A DNA stretch of 64,000 nucleotides from JBBTTE01 sp038064395 (GCA_038064395.1 JBBTTE010000003.1:186001-250000); one strand, 5' to 3'. Counted from the first letter of the stretch, positions 1 to 9,689 are shown. The notes: generated by a model from the sequence alone, not told the origin. Numbers and translations are program-made.

Positions 1-213
1 CGACATGAAATAGCCAATAACTGGCACTAATGCGTTAATCCAAGGATCGATATGGATCACGAAGTTCAAGTAGAAGACAACCGTTAAGTAGGTGAGAATC
101 ATTATGGCTAAGCGCCGCGTCCAACTTAGCTCCCAACCTTTGTCAGCTTCGACTCGCTGGTTACGTGCTTCTAGTTTGGCGACTCGTTCTTCTAGTGTTT
201 GTTCTTGTGCCAT
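1..213 (-). CDS. Small membrane protein, N-terminal part (cut by window edge)
   Basis: Reading the minus strand from ATG at 213 gives 71 codons without a stop before the window edge. The first 30 or so residues are charged (MAQEQTLEERVAKLEAR) and look helical or coiled. They are followed by a hydrophobic segment of about 20 residues and the beginning of a second. This suggests a small integral membrane protein with a cytoplasmic N-terminus. A TATTAT box ends 7 bases before the ATG and overlaps the divergent tilS promoter. The family was not recognised and the C-terminus is missing. Confidence 0.6.
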   Translation of the reverse strand, partial: MAQEQTLEERVAKLEARNQRVEADKGWELSWTRRLAIMILTYLTVVFYLNFVIHIDPWINALVPVIGYFMS

Positions 214-230
214 TGTTACAATAATAAGAT
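214..230. promoter_or_regulatory. Divergent leaderless-type promoters for tilS and the upstream gene
   Basis: Only 17 bases separate two divergent start codons. On the plus strand TACAAT (217-222) ends 8 bases before the tilS ATG. On the minus strand TATTAT ends 7 bases before the ATG of the upstream gene. The two -10 boxes overlap, so neither mRNA has room for a ribosome binding site. This is inferred from sequence only. Confidence 0.55.
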
Positions 231-1133
231 ATGGAACTAGTATTACCAACCCCAGATAGCTACGTTGTGGCAGTTAGTGGCGGAGTCGACTCGATGGCTT
301 TGCTCGATATGTTGCATCAAGAGTCTCTGCAGAACCGCAACTGGAAGCTAGTTGTAGCGCACCTAGATCATGGAATTCGATCTGATTCGGAGGAGGATCT
401 CCGCTTGGTTGAGTCGGTAGCTCGTGGTCATGGACTGCCGTTTGTAGCTCATTCCGTAAGTTTGGGAGCAGGTGCTAGTGAAGCCTCGGCTCGCAAGGCT
501 CGCTATGATTTCCTCAACAGCGTGGTTGTTGCTAGCGGTGCCCAGGGCGTTATCACAGCTCACCACCAGGATGATGTGCTGGAGACAGCCATCATCAATA
601 TGTTGCGAGGCAGCGGCCGCAAAGGTTTGACCTCGCTCAGTAGTCGTCCTGATGTTGTGCGTCCGCTCTTGAACGTTCCAAAGAGCGAACTAGTCGAATA
701 TGCTATGTCACGCAACCTTGATTGGAGAGAAGACAGTACTAACAGTGATGATACGTATCTGCGTAATTACGTACGTCTAAGATTGTTACCAAGGTTCAAC
801 GAGGAAACTCGCGCCGAGCTGCTTGGCCACATTAATGACGCTCGTTATACCAATGCCGAGCTGGATACTTTACTTGTTAACCAACTGGCTTCTCAATCTT
901 ATGAAGGTGATCTGGATCGGGCATGGTTCAATAATTTGCCGCATGCTGTTGCGCGTGAGGTCATGGCTTCATGGCTACGAGCTAATGATATTGCAGGATT
1001 CGACAGCAAAGGACTGGAAAGACTAGTTGTGGCAGCCAAAGTCTCGTCGCCAGGCAAGTCTCACCCAGTTTTGGCTGGCACTAGGATGGAAGTTTTTGGA
1101 GATCATTTGGCACTCGCCAGATCGGAGCGCTAG
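231..1133 (+). CDS. tilS: tRNA(Ile)-lysidine synthase TilS
   Basis: TilS ligates lysine to C34 of tRNA-Ile(CAU), changing both its decoding and its charging to isoleucine. The N-terminal N-type ATP pyrophosphatase domain is clear: the PP-loop SGGVDS lies at residues 16-21. Further conserved TilS motifs are AHLDHGIR, AHHQDDVLET and the GRKGL segment around residues 42-130. At 300 aa it is shorter than many TilS proteins (over 400 aa), so it probably lacks the C-terminal tRNA-binding extension. It starts at an ATG 8 bases after TACAAT and precedes ftsH, an adjacency common in bacteria. Confidence 0.93.
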   Translation: MELVLPTPDSYVVAVSGGVDSMALLDMLHQESLQNRNWKLVVAHLDHGIRSDSEEDLRLVESVARGHGLPFVAHSVSLGAGASEASARKARYDFLNSVVVASGAQGVITAHHQDDVLETAIINMLRGSGRKGLTSLSSRPDVVRPLLNVPKSELVEYAMSRNLDWREDSTNSDDTYLRNYVRLRLLPRFNEETRAELLGHINDARYTNAELDTLLVNQLASQSYEGDLDRAWFNNLPHAVAREVMASWLRANDIAGFDSKGLERLVVAAKVSSPGKSHPVLAGTRMEVFGDHLALARSER

Positions 1134-1167
1134 CCAAAATACGTCGTCGGAGTTATAATTGATGCCA

Positions 1168-3039
1168 ATGGATAACAAGAAGACTCGTTTGCCTAACCGC
1201 AAGCAGCCCCCGAGCAAGCGTCGTAACATGAAGAATATAGGCTTCGTTGCCTTGATGGTTCTGTTCGGCTTGATTATCTTTGCTGCCTATAACCAGCCCA
1301 GCACTCTTAAGGAAATTCCTTCTACAACGGCTATCGCCGACACCAATGCAGGCAAGTACAGCAAGATTGTCGTCGACAAAGACCAGCTAATGATTACTCA
1401 AGACGGCCAAGACCACGCCACTCTTAAGACAGTTGTTGATCCTAACTCCAGTCTTAAGGAGCAAGGCTTCGATACTGATAAGGTCACTGTAAGTTACAAG
1501 TCCGAGGCCAGCAGCAACTCGGCGCTTATTGGACTGGCAGGATCAGTTCTTCCGATTCTTATAATTGCTGGTGTGCTGTATTTCATGCTCAAGAGCGCCC
1601 AAGGCCAAGGCAACCAGGCAATGAGTTTTGGCAAGAGCCGGGCTCGCCTGTATGGTAACGAGAAGGAGAAGGTGACCTTCAAGGAAATCGCTGGCAGCGA
1701 AGAAGCCAAGCAAGATCTAGAAGAAGTCGTAGAGTTCCTCAAGTTCCCTAAGAAATTTGCCAGTATGGGCGCCCGCATTCCTAAGGGCGTGTTGTTAGTT
1801 GGTCCTCCAGGAACTGGTAAGACACTCTTGTCTCGTGCTGTCGCGGGCGAAGCCAACGTACCATTCTTTAGTATTTCTGGTTCAGAATTCGTCGAAATGT
1901 TCGTTGGTGTCGGTGCTTCTCGTGTCCGTGATCTCTTCGCTAAGGCTAAGAAGAACGCTCCATGCATTATCTTCGTTGACGAAATCGATGCTGTTGGCCG
2001 TCGTCGCGGTTCTGGCATGGGTGGTGGACATGACGAACGCGAGCAAACCCTCAACCAGATCCTAGTTGAAATGGACGGCTTCGAGCAGGGCGAGAACGTC
2101 ATTGTTCTAGCTGCTACTAACCGTGCCGACGTACTTGACCCAGCCTTACTGCGCCCAGGACGTTTCGACCGTCGCGTCAACATTGGTCTGCCTGACCGCA
2201 AGGACCGCGAAGCAATTCTCAAGGTTCACTTCGAGAAGAAGCCACTCGCTAAGCAAGTTGACCTTGATGCACTAGCCGCCAAGGCAGCTGGTTCGTCAGG
2301 TGCGGACTTAGCTAATATAGCCAACGAGTCAGCCATCATAGCGGCTCGCAACTCACATAACCAGATAACCCAAGAAGATGTTACCGAAGCCTTCGAGCGG
2401 GTAGCTATTGGCCCAGAACGCAAGAGTAAGATCATGACCGATAAGGACAAAGTAACAACTGCTTATCACGAGGCTGGACACGCCCTAGTCGGACACGTTC
2501 TGCCTGACAGCGACCCAGTACACAAGGTTACAATTATCCCTCGTGGCGGTACTGGCGGTGTTACGTGGTTCATTCCACCAGAGGATCGTACCTTTGTATC
2601 GCTGATTCAGTTCAAGGACATGTTAGCTCGTGGTCTTGGTGGTCGTATCGCCGAAGAGGTAGTTCTTGGCCGAGATCGCATTACTACAGGTGCTGGTAAC
2701 GACTTGCAGCATGCGGCTGAACTAGCCCGTGACATGATAATCAATCAGGGCATGGGTCAAAAGCTCCGTGACCAAGTCTTCCACGTCGAGGACGGCATGA
2801 TGATTGACCGTATGGTTCACGAGCGCGATTACTCTGAAGATACTGCCAAAGTCATTGACCAAGAAGTCGAAAGCCTGATCACCGAAGCCGCCAACCGTGC
2901 CCGCTTTGTTATTAAGGCTAACATGCACAAACTAGAGGAACTCAAGGATCATCTACTAGAAAAAGAAACCGTTGACGCCGAAGAAGTCCTAGAAGTTCTA
3001 AAAGGCTCTAAACTTCCGTCCGCTGCTGCTTTATACTAG
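1168..3039 (+). CDS. ftsH: ATP-dependent zinc metalloprotease FtsH
   Basis: FtsH is the membrane-anchored AAA+ protease that degrades misfolded membrane proteins and short-lived regulators. Two transmembrane segments (roughly residues 20-38 and 118-138) bracket a small extracytoplasmic domain. Then come the AAA module with Walker A GPPGTGKT near residue 211, Walker B IIFVDEIDAVG and the second region of homology LLRPGRFDR. The zinc-binding HEAGH lies near residue 433. An upstream TTG (1159) and ATG (1162) are in frame, but TATAAT at 1154-1159 would place the transcript start near 1166, so the ATG at 1168 is preferred. Length about 623 aa, normal for the family. Confidence 0.95.
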   Translation: MDNKKTRLPNRKQPPSKRRNMKNIGFVALMVLFGLIIFAAYNQPSTLKEIPSTTAIADTNAGKYSKIVVDKDQLMITQDGQDHATLKTVVDPNSSLKEQGFDTDKVTVSYKSEASSNSALIGLAGSVLPILIIAGVLYFMLKSAQGQGNQAMSFGKSRARLYGNEKEKVTFKEIAGSEEAKQDLEEVVEFLKFPKKFASMGARIPKGVLLVGPPGTGKTLLSRAVAGEANVPFFSISGSEFVEMFVGVGASRVRDLFAKAKKNAPCIIFVDEIDAVGRRRGSGMGGGHDEREQTLNQILVEMDGFEQGENVIVLAATNRADVLDPALLRPGRFDRRVNIGLPDRKDREAILKVHFEKKPLAKQVDLDALAAKAAGSSGADLANIANESAIIAARNSHNQITQEDVTEAFERVAIGPERKSKIMTDKDKVTTAYHEAGHALVGHVLPDSDPVHKVTIIPRGGTGGVTWFIPPEDRTFVSLIQFKDMLARGLGGRIAEEVVLGRDRITTGAGNDLQHAAELARDMIINQGMGQKLRDQVFHVEDGMMIDRMVHERDYSEDTAKVIDQEVESLITEAANRARFVIKANMHKLEELKDHLLEKETVDAEEVLEVLKGSKLPSAAALY

Positions 3040-3046
3040 TGGTTGA

Positions 3047-4642
3047 ATGAACCCCGCACCGACCGTCAAAAGACCCAAACGAATTAGCATCAGCAATACT
3101 GCTGCTTTGCTGGTTGCTACTGCCTTCGTTGGCCAATTGCTGGGGTTTCTGCGCACCAAACTGGTCAACAGTAACTTCCCGACCACTGGCCCACACAGTA
3201 CAGATGCCTACTTCGCGGCCTTTAACTTACCCGATCTGTTCTTCTTTACTCTAGCGGCTGGTGCGCTTGGCGTGGCCTTCATGCCAGTGTTGTCTGATCG
3301 GATGTACAAAGGTGATCGAAAGGGTATGTGGGAGCTATCAGCCTCACTAATGAACCTGTTAGCGATAGTGATGTTCGTGGTTGGTCTGATCATGATTATC
3401 TTCGCCAAGCCGCTAATTCATTACATAGTGGCACCTGGACTTAACGACGAGCAACTCAATATAGCAACTAGGATTATGCAATTACTGGCTTTCAACCCGT
3501 TATTGTTCAGCCTTTCGGGTGTCCTTACCAGTGTTCAGCAAACCATGGGTCGTTTCTTCTTCTTCGCTATTGCGCCACTGTTCTATAACGCTACGATCAT
3601 TATTAGTATTTATGCCTTTAAGGATAATATCGGCTTAGTTGGACTCGGCGTCGGCGCATTAATTGGGGCGATCGTCCAGCTGATCGTAGTAACTTTTGGC
3701 ATGTGGAGAACTGGCTTCAAATGGCACCCGCACATTAAGTGGAAGAACAAAGACTTCCAAACTGTACTTTATAACTTGCCACCACGATCGCTCGACCAAG
3801 GCATGGATCAAGTTGGCAACATCGTTGAAACCCACATCGCCAGCAAACTAGGAACCGGTAACGTTACTTATTTCAACAATGCTTTCATCCTTAGCACGGC
3901 ACCAATTCTTCTGATCGGCACTGCAATCTCAACGGCTGCCTTCCCGCGTTTGAATGCTCGACTTAGCCAAGGCCGACCAGATCTCTTCCGTAAGGACTTC
4001 TTAATGGTGCTTAGGGCAATGATTTGGATCAGCGCGCCGCTCGTGATTATTGCTTACTTCGCTCGTGGCTACTTAGCTCGCATGATTTACTCTAATGGCA
4101 GCCCCCAGATTGCTACTATCTTCGGCTTTCTGACTTTAGCTATCTTCTTCAGGATTCAGTATTCACTTATTTCACGCTGGTTCTATGCCCAGAAGGACAC
4201 AGTTACGCCGCTATTGGTGTCACTGTTTACGATCGCACTTAATGTTACCCTAGCCATTACTTTGGCTCGTCCTGAGGCGTACGGCGTAGCCGGCCTGGCC
4301 TTAGCTCAATCAATTGTGGCAATGGTAGAGGTCTTCATACTATCTGCGATCATGTTGAAACGCGATCACCGCTTATTCGATGCCCAGTTCTGGGGCGGAG
4401 TGTGGCGAATCTTCGCCGTTACAGGTTTCAGTGTTACGGCTTGTTTCATTATGATTTCACTCTATCCACTGGGCTTTAATGACCGCGGTATCTTAACCTT
4501 GGGCAGTAAAGTCGTATTCATAACTTCTGTAACTTTCGCGGTTCATATTGGCGTCTCAGCGCTGTTCGGTCTCGAAGAAGTTAAGCCGATCTTTGCTCGT
4601 CTGAGGAAGATTATCTTCAAGCCAATTCGTTTAGGCCTCTAG
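3047..4642 (+). CDS. murJ: Lipid II flippase MurJ (MviN family)
   Basis: A polytopic protein of 531 aa with about 14 hydrophobic helices. The N-terminal pattern (TAALLVATAFVGQLLGFLRTKL, then STDAYFAAFNLPDLFF split over residues 17-66) is typical of MurJ/MviN of the MOP superfamily, which flips the peptidoglycan precursor lipid II across the membrane. It follows ftsH by 7 bases. A TATACT box sits inside the end of ftsH at 3032-3037, 9 bases before the ATG, so the gene may also have its own leaderless-type promoter. It fits with murA and murB further along the window as cell-wall functions. Confidence 0.92.
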   Translation: MNPAPTVKRPKRISISNTAALLVATAFVGQLLGFLRTKLVNSNFPTTGPHSTDAYFAAFNLPDLFFFTLAAGALGVAFMPVLSDRMYKGDRKGMWELSASLMNLLAIVMFVVGLIMIIFAKPLIHYIVAPGLNDEQLNIATRIMQLLAFNPLLFSLSGVLTSVQQTMGRFFFFAIAPLFYNATIIISIYAFKDNIGLVGLGVGALIGAIVQLIVVTFGMWRTGFKWHPHIKWKNKDFQTVLYNLPPRSLDQGMDQVGNIVETHIASKLGTGNVTYFNNAFILSTAPILLIGTAISTAAFPRLNARLSQGRPDLFRKDFLMVLRAMIWISAPLVIIAYFARGYLARMIYSNGSPQIATIFGFLTLAIFFRIQYSLISRWFYAQKDTVTPLLVSLFTIALNVTLAITLARPEAYGVAGLALAQSIVAMVEVFILSAIMLKRDHRLFDAQFWGGVWRIFAVTGFSVTACFIMISLYPLGFNDRGILTLGSKVVFITSVTFAVHIGVSALFGLEEVKPIFARLRKIIFKPIRLGL

Positions 4643-4720
4643 CTTTAGCCGAAATGTAATTTTTACGTATTTAATAAATACTTAATATTATTTCCGAGCT
4701 TGCGGAGTATAATTACGGTT

Positions 4721-5482
4721 ATGTTGCAGACTTTAACGGAGAGACCGCAATCTTATAAGATAGAAGACCATGATCTGGTTTTTGCTGAGGCCAGTCAGTA
4801 TGTGTTGCGTGTCAGAGACATGCCTAACAGCGATCGTCCACGAGAGAAGATGTTGCAAGCCGGTGCCACCAGTTTGACCGTCGCAGAACTGATATCTATC
4901 GTCTGGGGTGTCGGCAGCCGCAAAGAAGACGTCCTGGCAATGGCGAGGCGTACACTCCAGGAATACGGCGAGAAGACAATCGGCAGTGAGCTAAACCCCG
5001 AGCGACTGAGTCAGACGGCTGATATTCCACTTACCAAGGCTTGTCAGATTGTTGCCAGTCTTGAACTTGGCCGACGCTTCTATGCCAAGCGCGATGGTCG
5101 ATCAGCCCATGTTCGCAATGCCAAGCAAGCCCACGTAATCATGAAGGACATTGGCTTCAGCCAGAAGGAACAGCTCAGAGGATTGTATCTTAACAGTCGT
5201 TACCAAGTTGTCCATGACGAGATAATTTCTGTCGGTAGCCTAACCTCCAATATAGTGCATCCACGAGAAGTGTTTCAGCCGGCGATTGAGCATTCAGCTG
5301 TGGCCGTTATTCTGGCTCACAACCATCCATCTGGTCGTCTAGAACCAAGCCGAGCGGACATTAGCATCACCGAGCAGCTTCTTAGGGCAGGCCAGGTTCT
5401 AGGCATTGAGCTGCTCGACCATCTAATAATCGCTCGCACCAAATATCTAAGCATAATGGAGGCCACAGAACATGATAGCTAG
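4721..5482 (+). CDS. radC: RadC/UPF0758 family JAB1/MPN-domain protein
   Basis: Contains an N-terminal helix-hairpin-helix-like region followed by a JAB1/MPN domain with the JAMM signature AHNHPSG...SRAD (around residues 200-220). This family is historically called RadC, but its biochemical role is not settled. A TTG-initiated extension from 4700 is possible, yet TATAAT at 4708-4713 lies inside that extension and 7 bases before the ATG at 4721, so that ATG is preferred (253 aa). The end overlaps the next ORF by 11 bases, suggesting translational coupling. Confidence 0.85.
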   Translation: MLQTLTERPQSYKIEDHDLVFAEASQYVLRVRDMPNSDRPREKMLQAGATSLTVAELISIVWGVGSRKEDVLAMARRTLQEYGEKTIGSELNPERLSQTADIPLTKACQIVASLELGRRFYAKRDGRSAHVRNAKQAHVIMKDIGFSQKEQLRGLYLNSRYQVVHDEIISVGSLTSNIVHPREVFQPAIEHSAVAVILAHNHPSGRLEPSRADISITEQLLRAGQVLGIELLDHLIIARTKYLSIMEATEHDS

Positions 5483-5762
5483 CGCAACTTATAGATTTCA
5501 ATCTACCGATATTACAACCGACCATGACTTAGATGTCACCCAATTGCTGCATGACTACATCGACGACTCTACCAATCTGGACATGGACGCTCTTGTAGCC
5601 TCTGGGGATTGCTTCGTTACGCTTGCTAGCCAACTTGATGAGATCTCAGAACTCATGGAGACTGAGCCAGAAGTCGTTAGGCCTCAGATCGAACAGATAG
5701 TTAGGACTTTGCTCTACATGCAGCGTTTCTATAAGCCAGTTCGTAAGTACCCCAAGCGCTAA
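5472..5762 (+). CDS. Unknown 96-aa acidic protein coupled to radC
   Basis: This ORF starts inside the last codons of radC (11-base overlap) and ends before the lepA promoter. The first three quarters are rich in Asp, Glu and Thr with no membrane segment. The C-terminus is basic (YKPVRKYPKR). I do not recognise a family. The overlap suggests co-translation with the RadC-like protein. Its codon use resembles that of its neighbours and it fills the whole intergenic space, which argues that it is real. Confidence 0.6.
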   Translation: MIASATYRFQSTDITTDHDLDVTQLLHDYIDDSTNLDMDALVASGDCFVTLASQLDEISELMETEPEVVRPQIEQIVRTLLYMQRFYKPVRKYPKR

Positions 5763-5801
5763 ATCTCCCCACCTCTGTTAGATCTGCTATACTAGTTGGA
5801 C

Positions 5802-7580
5802 ATGCAACAAGACCACATTCGTAATTTCTGTATTATCGCGCACATTGACCACGGCAAGTCGACGCTTGCCGATCGCTTATTGGAACTAACAGGCACCGTT
5901 CAGAAGCGCGACATGAAAGCTCAACTTCTCGATCGTATGGATCTAGAGCGCGAGAAGGGCATAACGATCAAGCTGGCCCCAGTGCGGATGAAGTACAAGG
6001 AATATGAGCTAAATCTAATCGACACACCAGGTCATGTAGACTTCAGCTATGAAGTCTCGCGCAGTCTAGAAGCTTGCGAAGGTGCGCTGTTAGTCGTTGA
6101 TGCTAGCCAAGGTATTCAGGCTCAGACTCTCGCTAACGTTTATCTGGCTATGGCTGCTGAACTGACGATAATTCCTGTACTTAACAAGATTGACCTGCCA
6201 GCAGCTGATGTTGAACGGGTCAGCGCTGAAATTATAAGTTTGCTGGGTTGCGAGAAGGAAGATATTCTTCACATTTCAGCCAAAACTGGCCAAGGTGTTC
6301 CCGAAGTTCTGGAGAGTATCGTCGAACTTGTCCCGGCACCAAAGAGTTCAGAACTACCAGAGACCCGCGCCTTAATATTCGACAGTTATTATGATGATTA
6401 CAGAGGTGTTATTCTCTACATCCGAGTCTTTGATAACAAGATTGGCCAGAACGATCAGATCAAGATGATGGCCACTGGCGTTTCTGGCATCGCCTTGGAA
6501 GTTGGCGCTCTACGACCAGAAATGACAGCAGGTAAGATTCTTCAAGCTGGTGAAATCGGTTACATTGTCACTAACCTCAAGACTACTCGTGACGCAAAAG
6601 TAGGTGACACAGTAACCCTCACAGCCAAGCCTGCCACCAAGCAGTTACCGGGTTACAAGGACGTCCAGCCATTCGTCTATGCAGGATTCTTCCCTGAGAG
6701 TAATGAGTTCTATCAGGAGCTTAAGGACGCGATAGAGAAGCTCAGTCTGAGTGACTCAGCTCTCCAGTTCGTGCCCGAGAATTCACCCGTCCTTGGATTT
6801 GGTGTTCGAATCGGTTTCCTGGGACTGCTACATATGGACATTGTCCGCGAACGACTTGAGCGAGAGTATGACTTAGAACTTGTTGTCACGAACCCATCCA
6901 CCGACTATCAAGTCAGCCTACTAAGCGGCGAAGAAGTCGACATCAAGAGCGCCGCTGACCTACCCGATCCAGCCAAAATCGAACAAATCCGCGAACCATG
7001 GATCAAGGGAGAAATCGTTGTGCCCAAGGAATATGTCGGCGCAGTAATTCAGTTAATATCTGGTCGCCGTGGCCTCCAGACCAACCTTAGTTACGTCGAT
7101 CAACGAGCTCTTGTGAGCTTTGAAGCGCCACTGGCCAATCTGTTAACAGACTTCTACGACCAGCTTAAGAGTCTAACCAGCGGCTACGGCTCATTCAACT
7201 ACGAACTTGATAATTACCGAGCCGAAGACTTAGTGAAGCTCGACTTCTATGTTGCAAACGAATGTGTCGATGCCCTATCAGTTATGGTTCATCGCAGTGA
7301 GGCCGAAAGACTAGGCCGTGAAACCGTGACCAAGCTCAAGGAAGTCATCCCACGCCAGAACTTCCAAGTTGCGCTGCAGGCTGCAATCGGTGGTAGGTTC
7401 ATTGCCCGTGAAGACCTAAGCGCTTATCGCAAAGACGTCACAACTGGCCTGTATGGCGGTGACGTTTCTCGCAAGAAGAAAGTCCTCGCTAAGCAGGCTA
7501 AGGGTAAGAAACGTATGAAGCGCTTCGGCAAAGTCGACATTCCGTCCGAAGCCTTCACGGTCATGCTCAAGCGCGACTAA
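5802..7580 (+). CDS. lepA: Elongation factor 4 (LepA), ribosome GTPase
   Basis: LepA is a translational GTPase acting on paused or pre-translocation ribosomes. G1 is AHIDHGKSTL, followed by the switch segment REKGITIK, G3 DTPGHVDF and G4 NKIDLP. The C-terminal domain ending in KRMKRFGKV(D)IP is diagnostic for LepA rather than EF-G. The length of 592 aa is typical. A TTG at 5796 is in frame, but the ATG at 5802 lies 8 bases after TATACT (5788-5793) and is the likelier start. Confidence 0.95.
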   Translation: MQQDHIRNFCIIAHIDHGKSTLADRLLELTGTVQKRDMKAQLLDRMDLEREKGITIKLAPVRMKYKEYELNLIDTPGHVDFSYEVSRSLEACEGALLVVDASQGIQAQTLANVYLAMAAELTIIPVLNKIDLPAADVERVSAEIISLLGCEKEDILHISAKTGQGVPEVLESIVELVPAPKSSELPETRALIFDSYYDDYRGVILYIRVFDNKIGQNDQIKMMATGVSGIALEVGALRPEMTAGKILQAGEIGYIVTNLKTTRDAKVGDTVTLTAKPATKQLPGYKDVQPFVYAGFFPESNEFYQELKDAIEKLSLSDSALQFVPENSPVLGFGVRIGFLGLLHMDIVRERLEREYDLELVVTNPSTDYQVSLLSGEEVDIKSAADLPDPAKIEQIREPWIKGEIVVPKEYVGAVIQLISGRRGLQTNLSYVDQRALVSFEAPLANLLTDFYDQLKSLTSGYGSFNYELDNYRAEDLVKLDFYVANECVDALSVMVHRSEAERLGRETVTKLKEVIPRQNFQVALQAAIGGRFIAREDLSAYRKDVTTGLYGGDVSRKKKVLAKQAKGKKRMKRFGKVDIPSEAFTVMLKRD

Positions 7581-7628
7581 CCAAACGCAAGAGTATATTT
7601 ACCCCTGTAAGTTTGGTATAATCAAGCA

Positions 7629-8354
7629 ATGGGGAATTCCTTAGCTAACAAACTTGCTACTTACCAACCCTCTTCCAGCACGGCCAAAATTATCAATGAC
7701 ACGCCAATTCTGCTACTAGTTGGACCAACTGGTGCTGGCAAAGACTCTCTCAAAGATCGACTGCTAGAAACGGGCGACTACCATCACATTATTTCGCACA
7801 CTACTCGTCCGCCACGTATCAATCACGGCATCATTGAGCAGAATGGCCGTGAATATCACTTTATTGACAAGATCATAGCCGAGCAAATGCTGGACGATCA
7901 CGACTTCATCGAAGCTAAGATATACAGTGGCAATCTCTACGGTACAAGCGTTGCCGAAATTCAAGCCGCACACGATGAAGGCAAGATCGCTATGACCGAT
8001 ATAGAAGTACAAGGCGTGGCTGAGTACAAGACTCTTGATCCGAATGTTATGGCCGTATTCCTGCTGCCGCCCGACTTCGCAACATGGCAGGAACGCCTCA
8101 TGAATCGTTACGGTGACGTTGTTGACGTTAAGGATTTTCGACTCAGACTTCAGACCGCTCTAGAAGAAATAGAACAGCTTCTCAACACCAACTACTACGT
8201 AGCAATTATCAATGAAGACCTAGAAGCAGCGGTACAAACCGTTCACAAAATCACAAGCTCCAACAATCACTCAGGGGGAGACGAATCCACTGCACGCGCT
8301 GTCGCAACGCAACTTGCTCACGACATTCAGGAACATCTTGACCAAACTGACTAA
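7629..8354 (+). CDS. gmk: Guanylate kinase-like protein
   Basis: A P-loop GPTGAGKDSL (residues 32-41) and the GMP-binding signature SHTTRPPR with REYHF downstream place this in the guanylate kinase family (GMP + ATP to GDP + ADP). The residue after the P-loop lysine is Asp where Ser/Thr is usual, which is worth noting. At 241 aa it is longer than the ~200 aa norm, with extra N-terminal (about 27 residues) and C-terminal (about 35 residues) tails. TATAAT at 7617-7622 is 6 bases before the ATG. Confidence 0.8.
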   Translation: MGNSLANKLATYQPSSSTAKIINDTPILLLVGPTGAGKDSLKDRLLETGDYHHIISHTTRPPRINHGIIEQNGREYHFIDKIIAEQMLDDHDFIEAKIYSGNLYGTSVAEIQAAHDEGKIAMTDIEVQGVAEYKTLDPNVMAVFLLPPDFATWQERLMNRYGDVVDVKDFRLRLQTALEEIEQLLNTNYYVAIINEDLEAAVQTVHKITSSNNHSGGDESTARAVATQLAHDIQEHLDQTD

Positions 8355-8394
8355 GTTTGCAAAAATCCGTTTCTAGGTCTAAAGTATAAAAATC

Positions 8395-8913
8395 GTGAAG
8401 CAAAACAGATACTTATCACCTAGCCCAGAATCATTGGCTGGCCGTACAATTGGCCTAACCAAGGGCGTTCTAAGCGCAATCAACATATCTAAGCAAGAAC
8501 GCAAAACACGCCAGCGCGAGCAAAGAATAGTAGAAGTCGGCACTAAGTCATCAGTTCTACAGGAAGGAACCTTTAGACGTCTAGGCTCAGAGCGTTTCCA
8601 AGTCAAGCATGTGGCTGTAGCTGAACAAGATGACCGACCAGCAGTTAAGTACACCGAAATAAAACACGGGGCTACCGATATTTTCGGCTTCGATACATTG
8701 ACTACAACTAAGATATTGCGAGATCCAGCAACAGAAGACGTCGTGCATTTACACCAAACATACGGCACCAAACTACATGAACCACTAGTTAGGCAATTCG
8801 ACGTTGCTAATAATTCTGGCGAACAAGGGGCGATAGACGGCGTACTGCTAGAGGTCTATAAGGCACAATCTGCAGCAGCCGCCGAGAACGCTGTAGTACT
8901 GAGCGTTGCCTAG
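8395..8913 (+). CDS. Unknown 172-aa protein upstream of hrcA
   Basis: Starts with GTG, 4 bases after a TATAAA box. The N-terminal third is basic (KQNRYLSPSPES; QERKTRQREQR) and the remainder mixed alpha/beta in character, with no membrane helix or recognised motif. The stop codon lies within the CIRCE element of hrcA, so this gene is separate from the heat-shock operon. Function unknown. Confidence 0.6.
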   Translation: MKQNRYLSPSPESLAGRTIGLTKGVLSAINISKQERKTRQREQRIVEVGTKSSVLQEGTFRRLGSERFQVKHVAVAEQDDRPAVKYTEIKHGATDIFGFDTLTTTKILRDPATEDVVHLHQTYGTKLHEPLVRQFDVANNSGEQGAIDGVLLEVYKAQSAAAAENAVVLSVA

Positions 8914-8948
8914 CACTCTTGACTATTGAGTGCCAGAAGCGGTATAAT
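8911..8948 (+). promoter_or_regulatory. CIRCE operator and promoter of hrcA operon
   Basis: The inverted repeat TAGCACTC-N9-GAGTGCCA at 8911-8935 closely matches the CIRCE consensus bound by HrcA. The 9-base spacer contains TTGACT (8919-8924), a good -35, and TATAAT follows at 8943-8948 after 18 bases. HrcA bound here would block the -35 directly. The transcript would have about a 30-base leader before hrcA. Confidence 0.92.
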
Positions 8949-8981
8949 TGACCCCAATAAAGCGAGTTTGGATAAGTAATA

Positions 8982-9689
8982 ATGACAGAACGTCAGCAAA
9001 GTATCTTGAGTGCTATAGTCGAACAGTTTGCCGAAGTGGCTAGCCCAGTTGGCAGTAGCTTGCTGGCTAAGGCCTTCAAGGTAAGTTCGGCAACTATTCG
9101 TGCTGACATGGCCGAGCTGGAACGCCACGGGTATATTACCCAGCCACATACTAGTGCCGGTCGTATCCCAACTGACAAAGGCTACCGTTTCTACGTTAAC
9201 AACATCAACAACAGCTCAGAGCTGGCTTTGCCAGAAGGCCGTGGCGAACGTGCCTTGGCTGCTCGTGTCCAGAGCGCAGGCGCACCAGAGCGCATGATTC
9301 GCAACGCCGCAGACACGCTGGTAGAGCTTACCCATAACCTTGGACTGGCTACTATTGGTCCACAGTTGTACATGAGTGGCCTAAGTAACTTGTTCGGACA
9401 ACCCGAATTCATCAACGGTGTGCAAGTCCAACAGGTTGCCCAACTTCTAGATAATCTAGAGCCATGGCTCCGCGAAGCCGCACCCAACGAACCACTTAGT
9501 GTTTATATAGGTGCAGAGAATCCAATTGGTCGCGCAGCTGGCTGCACACTTATCATTAGCCGCTTCCGCAGCCCGTTCAGCGACCGCAGCTACATAGGCA
9601 CACTTGGCCCAACTCGCCAGAGTTACCGTGACGTTATGACCTTAGTGTCTCGAGCTGGTCAGGAACTTGAAGAGGTGTTGTATGTCTAA
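8982..9689 (+). CDS. hrcA: Heat-inducible transcription repressor HrcA (short form)
   Basis: HrcA represses chaperone genes by binding CIRCE. The N-terminal winged helix (RQQSILSAIVEQF, then VGSSLLA and SSATIRADMAELE) and the conserved HTSAGRIPTDKGYRFYV boundary (split over residues 50-66) identify it. The rest retains GPQLYMSGLSNLFGQPEF and the late IGTLGPTRQSYRDVM segment. It has 235 aa against about 340 in Bacillus, so a central part of the regulatory domain is missing. It is preceded by CIRCE, indicating autoregulation. Confidence 0.93.
   Translation: MTERQQSILSAIVEQFAEVASPVGSSLLAKAFKVSSATIRADMAELERHGYITQPHTSAGRIPTDKGYRFYVNNINNSSELALPEGRGERALAARVQSAGAPERMIRNAADTLVELTHNLGLATIGPQLYMSGLSNLFGQPEFINGVQVQQVAQLLDNLEPWLREAAPNEPLSVYIGAENPIGRAAGCTLIISRFRSPFSDRSYIGTLGPTRQSYRDVMTLVSRAGQELEEVLYV

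Noticed and set aside
1494..2222. Long minus-strand ORF (242 codons) inside ftsH
   Set aside because: It is antisense to a well-supported FtsH AAA domain and has Ser/Arg-rich shadow composition and no motif.
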